The position numbers and the translations under genes are program-made. From UBA2357 sp002344625 (lineage in GTDB: Bacteria; Pseudomonadota; Gammaproteobacteria; Burkholderiales; Rhodocyclaceae), in assembly GCA_937995335.1 (NCBI GenBank), contig CALKIH010000041.1, forward strand, positions 186,001 to 250,000: a stretch of DNA of 64,000 nt, read 5' to 3'. The notes below the pieces were generated by a model. The model searched no databases, had not been told where the DNA came from, and saw only the letters and a list, made by a program, of their open reading frames with translations. This document shows, in pieces, positions 8,605-16,545 of this stretch (the stretch's first letter is position 1; every line of letters begins with the position of its first letter).

Positions 8605-9301
8605 GCGTTCTCTCCAAAACAGTTCTTGATCCAAAAATGGCACGCCCGACCCGTACCAGCGTACTGCCTTCGGCAATCGCCAGTTCGAGGTCCTGCGACA
8701 TGCCCATCGACAAGGTATCGAGCGCGAACCCCTGGCCGCGCAGGGCCGAACCCATTTCACCCAGCATCCTGAACCGCGCACGCAGCAACACCTCGCCCCC
8801 GTCCGGCTCGGGAATGCACATCAAACCGCGCAAGCGCAGCCCGGGCAGTCCGCCCACTGCACGCGCGAGTGGCCCGACTTCGTCCGGTGCGACGCCATGC
8901 TTGCTGGCCTCTCCGCTCACGTTGACCTGTATGCAGACATTGAGCGGCGCGAGCCCGGCAGGGCGCTGGCTCGAAAGCCGCTCGGCGAGTTGCGCCCGAT
9001 CGATCGAATGCACCCAGTCGAAATGCGCTGCGACCAGACGGCTCTTGTTGCTCTGCAAGGGGCCGATGAAATGCCATTCGAGGCCCAGTTCGGCAAGCGC
9101 GCGAATCTTGTCGACCCCCTCCTGCACATAATTCTCGCCGAAGGCGCGCTGGCCCGCCGCCGCCGCTTCGGCAACCCTCGCCACGGGCCAGGTCTTGCTT
9201 ACGGCCACCAGACCGACCGAACCGGCCGGCCGCGCAGCGGCGCCGACGGCGCGTTCGATGCGGTCGCGCACGGCTTGCAAGTTGGCGGGGATTGATGTCA
9301 T
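8591..9301 (-). CDS. yggS: Pyridoxal phosphate homeostasis protein
   Basis: 236-residue fold-type III PLP-binding protein (YggS/PLPBP), which buffers PLP and affects amino-acid pools but has no known enzyme activity. The PLP lysine lies in VGLVAVSKTWPV (about residue 35), followed by FGENYVQEG, EWHFIGPLQSNK and GLMCIPEP. The C-terminus has the phosphate-binding GMSQDLELAIAEGSTLVRVG. It starts at ATG 9301, and its 3' end overlaps the TTG start of proC, so the two are probably translationally coupled. It is divergent from pilT. Confidence 0.96.
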   Translation of the reverse strand: MTSIPANLQAVRDRIERAVGAAARPAGSVGLVAVSKTWPVARVAEAAAAGQRAFGENYVQEGVDKIRALAELGLEWHFIGPLQSNKSRLVAAHFDWVHSIDRAQLAERLSSQRPAGLAPLNVCIQVNVSGEASKHGVAPDEVGPLARAVGGLPGLRLRGLMCIPEPDGGEVLLRARFRMLGEMGSALRGQGFALDTLSMGMSQDLELAIAEGSTLVRVGRAIFGSRTVLERTLERD

Positions 9302-9399
9302 ATAGCGTTACACGGCGCGTTTCGGCGACACCAGTATAGCATTGCGAACAAACCCGTCCGCGCGCTGCCCATCCGCCCCGCAGCTTCAGGTAGAACCCA

Positions 9400-10443
9400 A
9401 TGGACATCACCGAGCTTCTCGCGTTTTCCGTCAAGAACAAGGCTTCCGATCTGCATCTTTCAGCCGGTCTTCCGCCGATGATTCGGGTTCACGGCGATGT
9501 GCGGCGCATCAACCTGCCGCCGATGGAGCACAAGGATGTTCATGCGATGGTGTATGACATCATGAACGACGGGCAGCGCAAGCAGTACGAAGAGATGCTC
9601 GAGTGCGACTTTTCCTTCTCCATTCCCAATCTGGCGCGTTTCCGGGTCAACGCATTCAACCAGCAACGCGGCGCCTCGGCCGTGTTCAGGACGATTCCTT
9701 CCAAGGTGCTGACCCTGGAGGATCTCAACTGCCCCAAGATCTTCAAGGAGATCTCGGACCAGCCGCGCGGCATCGTGCTGGTGACCGGTCCCACCGGTTC
9801 GGGCAAGTCGACCACGCTCGCCGCGATGATCGACTACATCAATGAAAATCAGTATGCCCACATCCTGACGATCGAAGATCCGATCGAGTTCGTGCACGAG
9901 TCCAAGCGCTGTCTGATCAACCAGCGCGAGGTGCACCGCGACACCCTGTCGTTCAACAACGCGCTGCGCTCGGCGCTGCGCGAGGATCCGGACGTGATCC
10001 TGGTGGGTGAAATGCGCGACCTCGAAACGATTCGGCTCGCGCTGACCGGCGCTGAGACGGGCCACCTCGTGTTCGGCACCCTGCATACTTCGTCGGCGGC
10101 GAAGACGATCGACCGCATCATCGACGTGTTTCCGGCCGAAGAGAAGGACATGGTGCGCGCCATGCTTTCGGAATCCTTGCGCGCGGTCATCGCCCAGACG
10201 CTGCTCAAGACCAAGGATGGCAGCGGCCGTGTCGCCGCACACGAGATCATGATCGGAAGCCCGGCGATCCGTAACCTGATCCGCGAGAACAAGGTGGCGC
10301 AGATGTATTCGGCCATCCAGACCGGCCAAGGCATGGGCATGCAGACGCTCGATCAGTGTCTTGCCGATCTGGTGCGACGCAACGTGGTTTCGTCGGCAGA
10401 AGCGCGGGTCAAGGCCCAGAACAAGGACAACTTCGCGGGCTGA
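9400..10443 (+). CDS. pilT: Type IV pilus retraction ATPase PilT
   Basis: 347-residue hexameric secretion ATPase that drives pilus depolymerisation and twitching. An N-terminal PAS-like domain (MDITELLAFSVKNKASDLHL) precedes the RecA-like core. The Walker A motif is GPTGSGKSTT near residue 134, the Asp box is ILTIEDPIEF, the Walker B region is DVILVGEMRD, the His box is GHLVFGTLHTSS, and the PilT-specific AIRNLIRE motif lies near residue 289. It is followed 96 bases downstream by its paralogue pilU. The gap has no clear terminator. Confidence 0.98.
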   Translation: MDITELLAFSVKNKASDLHLSAGLPPMIRVHGDVRRINLPPMEHKDVHAMVYDIMNDGQRKQYEEMLECDFSFSIPNLARFRVNAFNQQRGASAVFRTIPSKVLTLEDLNCPKIFKEISDQPRGIVLVTGPTGSGKSTTLAAMIDYINENQYAHILTIEDPIEFVHESKRCLINQREVHRDTLSFNNALRSALREDPDVILVGEMRDLETIRLALTGAETGHLVFGTLHTSSAAKTIDRIIDVFPAEEKDMVRAMLSESLRAVIAQTLLKTKDGSGRVAAHEIMIGSPAIRNLIRENKVAQMYSAIQTGQGMGMQTLDQCLADLVRRNVVSSAEARVKAQNKDNFAG

Positions 10444-10539
10444 AGTCGGCCACCGGCCTGCACCCTGGCGCTGCGCCACGCGGTTCGGGCGACCATCATT
10501 TGACCGGACGACTTCCGCCGCCGGCCAGGAGAACCGCAC

Positions 10540-11673
10540 ATGGAACGCGACCAGGCACTCAAGTTTATGCACGATCTGCTGCGGCTGATGGTGCAGAAAA
10601 ACGGTTCGGATCTGTTCATCTCCGCCGGATTTCCGCCCGCGATCAAGGTCGATGGCCGGATCACCCCGCAGTCCAACCAGGTCCTCACGCCGGCACATAC
10701 CGCCGACCTCGCACGCGCGGTCATGAACGACCGCCAGGCGGCGGAGTTCGAGTCGACCAAGGAATGCAATTTCGCGATCTCGCCCGCCGGCATCGGGCGC
10801 TTCCGTGCGAATGCCTACATCCAGCAAGGGCGGGTCGGACTCGTGCTGCGCACGATCCCGCAGCGCATCCCGACCATCGAAGAACTCGGCCTGCCGTCGG
10901 TGTTGCGCGATGTCGCGATGACCAAGCGCGGCCTGGTGATCTTCGTCGGCGGCACCGGTACCGGCAAAACCACCTCGCTGGCCGCGCTGGTCGACTTTCG
11001 CAACGAGCATTCCTACGGCCATATCATCACGATCGAGGATCCGGTCGAATTCGTCCATGCGCACAAGAACTGCATCGTGTCGCAGCGCGAGATCGGTGTC
11101 GATACTGATGGCTGGCAGATCGCCCTGAAGAACACGCTGCGCCAGGCACCCGACGTGATCCTGATGGGCGAGATCCGCGACCGCGAGACGATGGATTATG
11201 CGATCGCGTTCGCGGAAACCGGCCACCTGTGCCTTGCGACCCTGCATGCCAACAGCACCAACCAGGCGCTCGACCGGATCATCAACTTCTTCCCCGAAGA
11301 ACGGCGGCAACAATTGCTGATGGATCTGTCGCTGAATCTGCGGGCGCTGATCTCGCAGCGCCTCATGCCGCTCAAGGACCGCAAGGGGCGAGTCCCGGCC
11401 GTCGAGATCATGTTGAACTCGCCGCTGATCTCCGACTTGATCTTCAAGGGCGATGTGCCCGAGATCAAGGAAGTCATGAAGCGATCACGCGAACTCGGCA
11501 TGCAGACCTTCGACCAGAGTCTGTTCCAGCACTACGAGGACTCGCTCATCAGCTACGAAGACGCATTGCGCAACGCCGACTCGATCAACGATTTGCGCCT
11601 CCAGATCAAGCTCCACAGCAAGCACGGAGAGAAGGACTTCGCGGCCGGCACCCAGAACCTGGGCATCGTCTGA
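10540..11673 (+). CDS. pilU: PilT-dependent retraction ATPase PilU
   Basis: 377-residue PilT paralogue, accessory to PilT in pilus retraction. It shares the Walker A GGTGTGKTTS near residue 145, IITIEDPVEF, the Walker B region DVILMGEIRD and GHLCLATLHANS. It has the longer N- and C-termini characteristic of PilU (MERDQALKFMHDLLRLMVQK). The gene order yggS-pilT-pilU is common in Beta- and Gammaproteobacteria. The stop is convergent with the RlmL-like gene, separated by 58 bases in which I see no strong terminator. Confidence 0.96.
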   Translation: MERDQALKFMHDLLRLMVQKNGSDLFISAGFPPAIKVDGRITPQSNQVLTPAHTADLARAVMNDRQAAEFESTKECNFAISPAGIGRFRANAYIQQGRVGLVLRTIPQRIPTIEELGLPSVLRDVAMTKRGLVIFVGGTGTGKTTSLAALVDFRNEHSYGHIITIEDPVEFVHAHKNCIVSQREIGVDTDGWQIALKNTLRQAPDVILMGEIRDRETMDYAIAFAETGHLCLATLHANSTNQALDRIINFFPEERRQQLLMDLSLNLRALISQRLMPLKDRKGRVPAVEIMLNSPLISDLIFKGDVPEIKEVMKRSRELGMQTFDQSLFQHYEDSLISYEDALRNADSINDLRLQIKLHSKHGEKDFAAGTQNLGIV

Positions 11674-11731
11674 CGGATCGTTGCCCGGGCGGGCGCTGTG
11701 CGCACGGGGCAGCTTCGGCTCCCGCGGCCGG

Positions 11732-12922
11732 TCAGACGGCCGGGTCTGGCCTGGAATCGGCCGGCGAGGCAGGCTCCTGCCTGTCGCGCATACTGCCTTC
11801 CACCATCAGGTATTCGAACAGCCGGCATTCGAGTGCGCCATTGAACAATGGCGTTCGTCGACTGGCTTTGAGCCGGACCAGCTTCGGCAGGGCGCTGTCG
11901 GCACTCAGGAAGTAGCAGCGCCAGCCCGACCAGCGCTGCTTGAGCACGTCGCCGATGCGCGGGTAGAGCGCCGCCAGGGCGTCCTCCTCGCCGATGCGCA
12001 CGCCGTAGGGCGGATTGGTGACCAGAACCCCGGCCGCGGCCGGCGGCGACAGGTCGAGAAAGTCACTGCGTCGCAGGCTCACACAATCCGCAAGCCCCGC
12101 CGCCTGGAGGTTGACCCGCGCCCGCCGCAACTGATCTCCGACGATGTCCGTACCGAAGATCTGCAGGGCCCGGGGCGCGCGCCGGCGCGATTCGGCCGCA
12201 CTGCGCAACGCTGCCCACGCACGGGCATCGAAGTTGCGCAGCTTCTCGAATGCAAAGCCACGCCCGAGCCCGGGCGCGACGTCGAGCGCCATCTGCGCGG
12301 CTTCGATGAGAAACGTGCCGCTGCCGCACATCGGATCGATCAGAACCTCACCCGGTTTCCACCCGGTCAATCGCAGAATGCCGGCGGCCAGGTTTTCCTT
12401 GAGTGGCGCCTCGACCGCTGCCTGCTTGAAGCCGCGCTTGTACAGCGGTTCGCCCGACGTATCGACGTACAAAGCCACCGTGTCGCGCGTGAGGTATGCG
12501 TGGATGCGCACCACCGGATCGGCCGTATCGACGCTCGGCCGCCGCCCGGCCACGGTGCGGAAGTGATCGCAGACCGCATCCTTGATGCGCAGCGTGACGA
12601 ACTCCAGGCTCTTCAACGGCGAATGACGCGCGGTCACATACACCCGAATCGTGTCGTCGGGCGTGAACCACTTCGCCCAGGTCGCGGCGTAGGCGATACG
12701 ATAGACATCGTCCTCGGCGCGGTATCGACCGCTGCCAACCCGCCACATCACCCGCGTCGCGATACGACTCTCGAGATTCGCGCGATAGCACAAACGCCAG
12801 TCGCCGGCGTAGCCGACCCCGCCATGCGTGATCTCCACCGCCCCGGCACCGAGCGACCGCAGCTCCTCCGCGAGCATGGGTTCGAGGCCACGTGGGCAGG
12901 GAGAGAAAAAGTACTCGGACAT
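11732..12922 (-). CDS. rlmL: THUMP-domain class I rRNA methyltransferase (RlmL N-terminal half type)
   Basis: 396-residue SAM-dependent RNA methyltransferase. The N-terminus (MSEYFFSPCPRGLEPMLAEEL) and THUMP region (about 45-155) bind RNA. The Rossmann domain has motif I DPMCGSGTF at about 196-204 and motif IV NPPY at 303-306, typical of N2-guanine methyltransferases. It matches the RlmL half of the fused E. coli RlmKL, which makes m2G2445 in 23S rRNA. Here the RlmK half is absent, as in other single-domain homologues. Exact target position is inferred from family only. Confidence 0.88.
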   Translation of the reverse strand: MSEYFFSPCPRGLEPMLAEELRSLGAGAVEITHGGVGYAGDWRLCYRANLESRIATRVMWRVGSGRYRAEDDVYRIAYAATWAKWFTPDDTIRVYVTARHSPLKSLEFVTLRIKDAVCDHFRTVAGRRPSVDTADPVVRIHAYLTRDTVALYVDTSGEPLYKRGFKQAAVEAPLKENLAAGILRLTGWKPGEVLIDPMCGSGTFLIEAAQMALDVAPGLGRGFAFEKLRNFDARAWAALRSAAESRRRAPRALQIFGTDIVGDQLRRARVNLQAAGLADCVSLRRSDFLDLSPPAAAGVLVTNPPYGVRIGEEDALAALYPRIGDVLKQRWSGWRCYFLSADSALPKLVRLKASRRTPLFNGALECRLFEYLMVEGSMRDRQEPASPADSRPDPAV

Positions 12923-12968
12923 GATTGGCGTTTCGACTCGTGATGAAGGACGAACGTATCCGTTCCGG

Positions 12969-13379
12969 TCAGAACGGCTTCAGAACCACCAGGAAAGTAA
13001 CGACTACCAGCACCAGCACCGGCACCTCGTTGAACACCCGAAACCACACATGGCTGCGCGTATTGCGCCCTGCGGCGAAATCCCTCATCAACTTGCCACA
13101 GTAGAGATGATAGCCGACGAGGCCGAGCACCAGCGTCGTCTTGGCATGCAACCAGCCACCGGCAAACCCGTATCCGAACCACAGCCACAACCCCAGGCCG
13201 ACCGCGAGAATGCCCAGCGGCGTCATGAAGCGATACAGCTTGAGTTCCATCAGCGCGAGCCGCTCGCGGGTCACGGGCTCTTCCGCCATTGCATGATTCA
13301 CGAACAGTCGCGGCAGGTAGAACAGGCCGGCGAACCAGCTTACGACAAAAATGATGTGCAATGCCTTCAAGGTCAGCAT
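12969..13379 (-). CDS. hemJ: Protoporphyrinogen IX oxidase HemJ
   Basis: 136-residue membrane protein with about four hydrophobic helices, of the UPF0093/CopD-like HemJ family. The N-terminus MLTLKALHIIFVVSWFAGLF and YLPRLFVNHA include the conserved histidines of HemJ, and LKLYRFMTPLG, LHAKTTLVLGLVGYH and the terminal VWFRVFNEVPVL complete the pattern. HemJ oxidises protoporphyrinogen IX in haem synthesis in many proteobacteria lacking HemG or HemY. Haem supply suits a window rich in c-type cytochromes. It lies downstream of the epimerase gene on the same strand, 26 bases apart. Confidence 0.93.
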   Translation of the reverse strand: MLTLKALHIIFVVSWFAGLFYLPRLFVNHAMAEEPVTRERLALMELKLYRFMTPLGILAVGLGLWLWFGYGFAGGWLHAKTTLVLGLVGYHLYCGKLMRDFAAGRNTRSHVWFRVFNEVPVLVLVVVTFLVVLKPF

Positions 13380-13405
13380 GAATTCAGAACTCCGAGTGAA
13401 GAAAG

Positions 13406-14275
13406 TCAGGTCCGGGCGGCAACAAAGCCGTCGCGTACGGTCGGATAGACGAGGCGATAACCGAGTTCCCGGCCGATGCGGGTATTGTCGAGCCGGCGCG
13501 ACTCCGACATGAACGACAGCGCCATCGGCGAAAGATGCGCGACGATCTCGGTGCGGCTCATGCGCGGTGGGCGGGTCAGGGCGAAGAAATCGGCTGCGAG
13601 ATCGAAATACTCACCCATCTTGAGGCGGGTGTCGTCGGCCGCGTTGTAGATCCGCCCCGGCGCCGCACGAAAAATCGCCCTGCATGCCAGCATCGCCAAG
13701 TCATCGGCATGGATATGGCTGGTGAAGACATCGTCATCGGCCGTCAGCACTGGATCGCCGCGCCTGAGCCGCTCGACCGGCAAGCGGTCGGATGCGTAGA
13801 TGCCCGGCGCGCGCAGTATCGAAACCGTGACGCCGTTCCGCACCCCGAATGCGCGCAAACGCTGCTCGGCATCGACCCGCCTGAGCGCACGTGCATTACG
13901 CGGTCGGCATGGCCGGGTTTCATGCACGAGAACGCCGCCACAGTCGCCATAAACCCCGGTCGTACTAATATAAACGAGGCGCTGTGGTAGACTCCCGCGA
14001 AGCATCTGGGTTGCCAGCAGGTTACGGGTACGGGTATCGGTGTTCCCCGAGGACGGCGGCGGCGCGAAGTGCAGGATGATGTCCGCCAGCCCGGCGAAGC
14101 GGGCCAGGGTGCCGCGGTCATCGAGGTCCCCGGTCAGCGGTGTCGCGCCGAGCGCCCGCAACACAGCACAGGATTCGCGGCTTCGGGTCAGCGCAAACAC
14201 CTTGAAGCGCCTGACCAGCCAAGGGAGCGCCCGACGTGCGACATCTCCGCTGCCGACAATCAGAACTCTTTTCAT
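13406..14275 (-). CDS. NAD-dependent epimerase/dehydratase (extended SDR, YeeZ-like)
   Basis: 289-residue extended short-chain dehydrogenase-like protein. It opens with the nucleotide-binding strand KRVLIVGSGDVARRAL. It has a LVYISTTGVYGDCGG segment, the usual position of the catalytic Thr/Ser and Tyr (Y-x3 then no clear Lys), SILRAPGIYASDRLP and HADDLAML. This matches the YeeZ-like group of unknown substrate. Because the YxxxK lysine is not obvious, an enzymatic role is uncertain. It is divergent from the ferredoxin reductase gene with only 21 bases between starts. Confidence 0.8.
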   Translation of the reverse strand: MKRVLIVGSGDVARRALPWLVRRFKVFALTRSRESCAVLRALGATPLTGDLDDRGTLARFAGLADIILHFAPPPSSGNTDTRTRNLLATQMLRGSLPQRLVYISTTGVYGDCGGVLVHETRPCRPRNARALRRVDAEQRLRAFGVRNGVTVSILRAPGIYASDRLPVERLRRGDPVLTADDDVFTSHIHADDLAMLACRAIFRAAPGRIYNAADDTRLKMGEYFDLAADFFALTRPPRMSRTEIVAHLSPMALSFMSESRRLDNTRIGRELGYRLVYPTVRDGFVAART

Positions 14276-14296
14276 TTGCGGATTATCTCACGACCG

Positions 14297-15322
14297 ATGC
14301 CGTTCCAGATTTCGATTGAGCCGGGCGAGAAGATCTTCTCGGCCAATGCCGACCAATCCATCCTCGAAGCCGCACTTGGCGCCGGGCTCGTCTTTCCGTA
14401 CGGATGCCGCGACGGCGCATGCGGTTCATGCAAGGGCCTGGTCGTGAGTGGCGACGTCGAAGCGGGCCCGGTTTCTGAATCGGTCCTGTCGGCCGACGAA
14501 CGTGACCGAGGACTGACCCTCTTCTGCCGCGCCCAACCCCGCTCCGACCTCGTGATCCGGCCCCGCACGGTATCGGCGGCGGGAGACCTGCCGATCAAGA
14601 AACTACCCTGTCGGGTGCAGGCGCTGAGCCTGGCCGCGCCCGACGTGATGATCGTCAAGGTCAAGCTTCCGGCGAGCGAACCGTTCCGCTTCAAGGCGGG
14701 CCAGTACATCGACTTTCTTCTTGCCGACGGCCGGCGCAGGAGTTTTTCGATCGCGAATGCCCCACGCGACGCCGACCACCTCGAGCTTCACGTGCGCAGG
14801 GTGACAGACGGCCAGTTTACCGCGCACGTATTCGAACGGATGAAGGAGCGTGACATCCTTCGCTTCGAGGGGCCGCTCGGCACTTTCCATCTGCGTGACG
14901 GGACCGAGAAACCGGTGATCCTGCTCGCGGGTGGAACCGGTTTTGCACCGCTGAAGGGTATCGTCGAAGACGCGATCGGCGCCGGCAGCCGACGCCGCTT
15001 CAAGCTCTACTGGGGCGCGCGCGACCGCAGCGGCCTGTACATGCATGAGCTTGCCCAGCGCTGGGCGAACGAGATCCCCGGCTTCGAATACGTTCCCGTT
15101 CTGTCGGACGCCGCCGACGACGGCGAATGGACCGGGCGCCGCGGCCTGGTACACGCAGCCGTCGCAGTCGACCATCCCGACCTTGCCGGGTACGAGGTCT
15201 ATGCATGCGGGGCTCCCGCGATGATCGATGCCGCCCGCCACGATTTCACCACTCGATGCGCGCTGGGCGAGGACGCGTTCTTCAGTGACGCGTTTACGTT
15301 CGCACCGGACCCGGCACGCTGA
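14297..15322 (+). CDS. 2Fe-2S ferredoxin/NAD(P)H-flavin reductase (CDP-6-deoxy-delta-3,4-glucoseen reductase type)
   Basis: 341-residue electron-transfer protein with three modules. An N-terminal plant-type ferredoxin domain has FPYGCRDGACGSCKG plus a later Cys in LTLFCRAQP. An FAD-binding domain has the signature RSFSIANAP. An NAD(P)-binding domain has LLAGGTGFAPLKG and ends in YACGAPAMI. The layout is that of oxygenase reductases and of genes usually labelled ascD or ubiquinone-related FRE. The physiological partner is unknown; no oxygenase gene is adjacent. The start at 14297 is the only ATG that puts the ferredoxin domain at the N-terminus. Downstream, the EAL-HDOD gene starts 4 bases after the stop. 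Confidence 0.9.
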   Translation: MPFQISIEPGEKIFSANADQSILEAALGAGLVFPYGCRDGACGSCKGLVVSGDVEAGPVSESVLSADERDRGLTLFCRAQPRSDLVIRPRTVSAAGDLPIKKLPCRVQALSLAAPDVMIVKVKLPASEPFRFKAGQYIDFLLADGRRRSFSIANAPRDADHLELHVRRVTDGQFTAHVFERMKERDILRFEGPLGTFHLRDGTEKPVILLAGGTGFAPLKGIVEDAIGAGSRRRFKLYWGARDRSGLYMHELAQRWANEIPGFEYVPVLSDAADDGEWTGRRGLVHAAVAVDHPDLAGYEVYACGAPAMIDAARHDFTTRCALGEDAFFSDAFTFAPDPAR

Positions 15323-15326
15323 AGCC

Positions 15327-16463
15327 ATGGGCCAGATAACTTTCCTGACGCGCGAACCGGTCGTCAACAAGAAGCGCGCCATCACCGCAAACCGGCTCAT
15401 CGCCCATGGCCCCAGCATCGCGTCGGTGGTCGAAACGCTCAACAGCCTGGCCGACATCTGGCCCGACCACCACACGGTCTTCATTTCGCTGGCACGCCTC
15501 GTCCCGACGCCCGACCTGATGGCCTGGCAGGCGCCGCCCAACGCGATGATCGAGATCCCGGCCCAGGCGCTCGCTCATCCGCAGACGCAGGCACTGATCC
15601 CGCAGTTGACCGACGCGGGCATCAACACCTGCCTCTCCTGGTATTCACCCGGCTCGCCCCTGCCGGTGGCGGTCGATTGGCGATTCGTGCTGGTGGACGC
15701 CCGCAAGCACGGCGCGCCGTCGGGAGCACCTGGCATACCGCTGGCCTGGGGACTGCCGAATGTGGACTCGTTTCAGGGTGCGATCAAGTCGGGATTCGAT
15801 GGCGCTTCGGGGTGGTTCTTTCTGCATGGCAACCCGCCCCCCAAGGCGCTTTCGCCCGGCCATGCCCAGATCGTGCGCCTGCTGAACCTGGTTCGCCACG
15901 ACGCTGACATCCGCGAAATCGAAACGCTGCTGAAGCAGGACGTGGCGATCTCATACAAGCTGCTGCGATTCATCAACTCGGCCGGCTTTGGCCTGATGTG
16001 CGAGATCCAGTCCTTTCGCCATGCAGTCAGCATTCTTGGCTATGCAAATCTCAATAAATGGCTGTCGCTGCTGCTGGTCACGGCCAGTCGCGACCCGGGT
16101 GCGCCGGCGATGATGCAGACCTCGATCGCACGCGGTCGCTTCATGGAGGAGATCGGCGCAGGCTTCTTCGACAAATCGGAATTCGACAACCTGTTCATCA
16201 CCGGCGCGTTTTCGCTGCTTCCCGCCTTGCTCGGCACATCCATGCAGAGCGTGCTCGAAGAAATGCACCTGCCTGAAGCGGTCACCGATGCGCTCCTGAA
16301 CGAAGAAGGCGAGTACGCCCCCTTCCTCAAACTTGCCCGCGCCTGCGAAAACTTCGACGCGGCGGCGCTCCAGAAACTCGCTTCGGAACTGCAGCTTCCT
16401 CCCGAGTCGATCAATCGCGCTCTCGTCGGCGCGCTCGGTTTCGCCGACAGCCTGCAGGCCTGA
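15327..16463 (+). CDS. EAL-HDOD (YuxH-type) signalling protein with degenerate EAL domain
   Basis: 378-residue protein with the architecture of YuxH-like EAL-HDOD proteins. The N-terminal half (about 1-180) aligns with the EAL fold opening (TFLTREPVVNKKRAITANRL), but the EAL signature is replaced by ANRL and the metal ligands are gone. It is probably not a phosphodiesterase. The HDOD domain (about 190-370) includes DVAISYKLLRFINSAGFG, FRHAVSILGYANLNKWLSLLL and the FITGAFSLLPAL helix. HDOD proteins act as non-hydrolytic signalling scaffolds. I start at ATG 15327, 4 bases after the reductase stop. It is followed by an HDOD-like histidine kinase. Confidence 0.87.
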   Translation: MGQITFLTREPVVNKKRAITANRLIAHGPSIASVVETLNSLADIWPDHHTVFISLARLVPTPDLMAWQAPPNAMIEIPAQALAHPQTQALIPQLTDAGINTCLSWYSPGSPLPVAVDWRFVLVDARKHGAPSGAPGIPLAWGLPNVDSFQGAIKSGFDGASGWFFLHGNPPPKALSPGHAQIVRLLNLVRHDADIREIETLLKQDVAISYKLLRFINSAGFGLMCEIQSFRHAVSILGYANLNKWLSLLLVTASRDPGAPAMMQTSIARGRFMEEIGAGFFDKSEFDNLFITGAFSLLPALLGTSMQSVLEEMHLPEAVTDALLNEEGEYAPFLKLARACENFDAAALQKLASELQLPPESINRALVGALGFADSLQA

Positions 16464-16545
16464 AGACGCCGCCCCCGCCGCCTTACGCACGACCGCCCGC
16501 TTCGAGGATTTGATCACGCGGCACTTTGCGCGGCCTGAATAGAAT

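Noticed and set aside
9460..11313. 617-codon open frame antisense to pilT and pilU
   Set aside because: It mirrors the codon bias of two highly conserved ATPase genes, has no family-like motifs and crosses their boundary. High G+C makes long antisense frames common.
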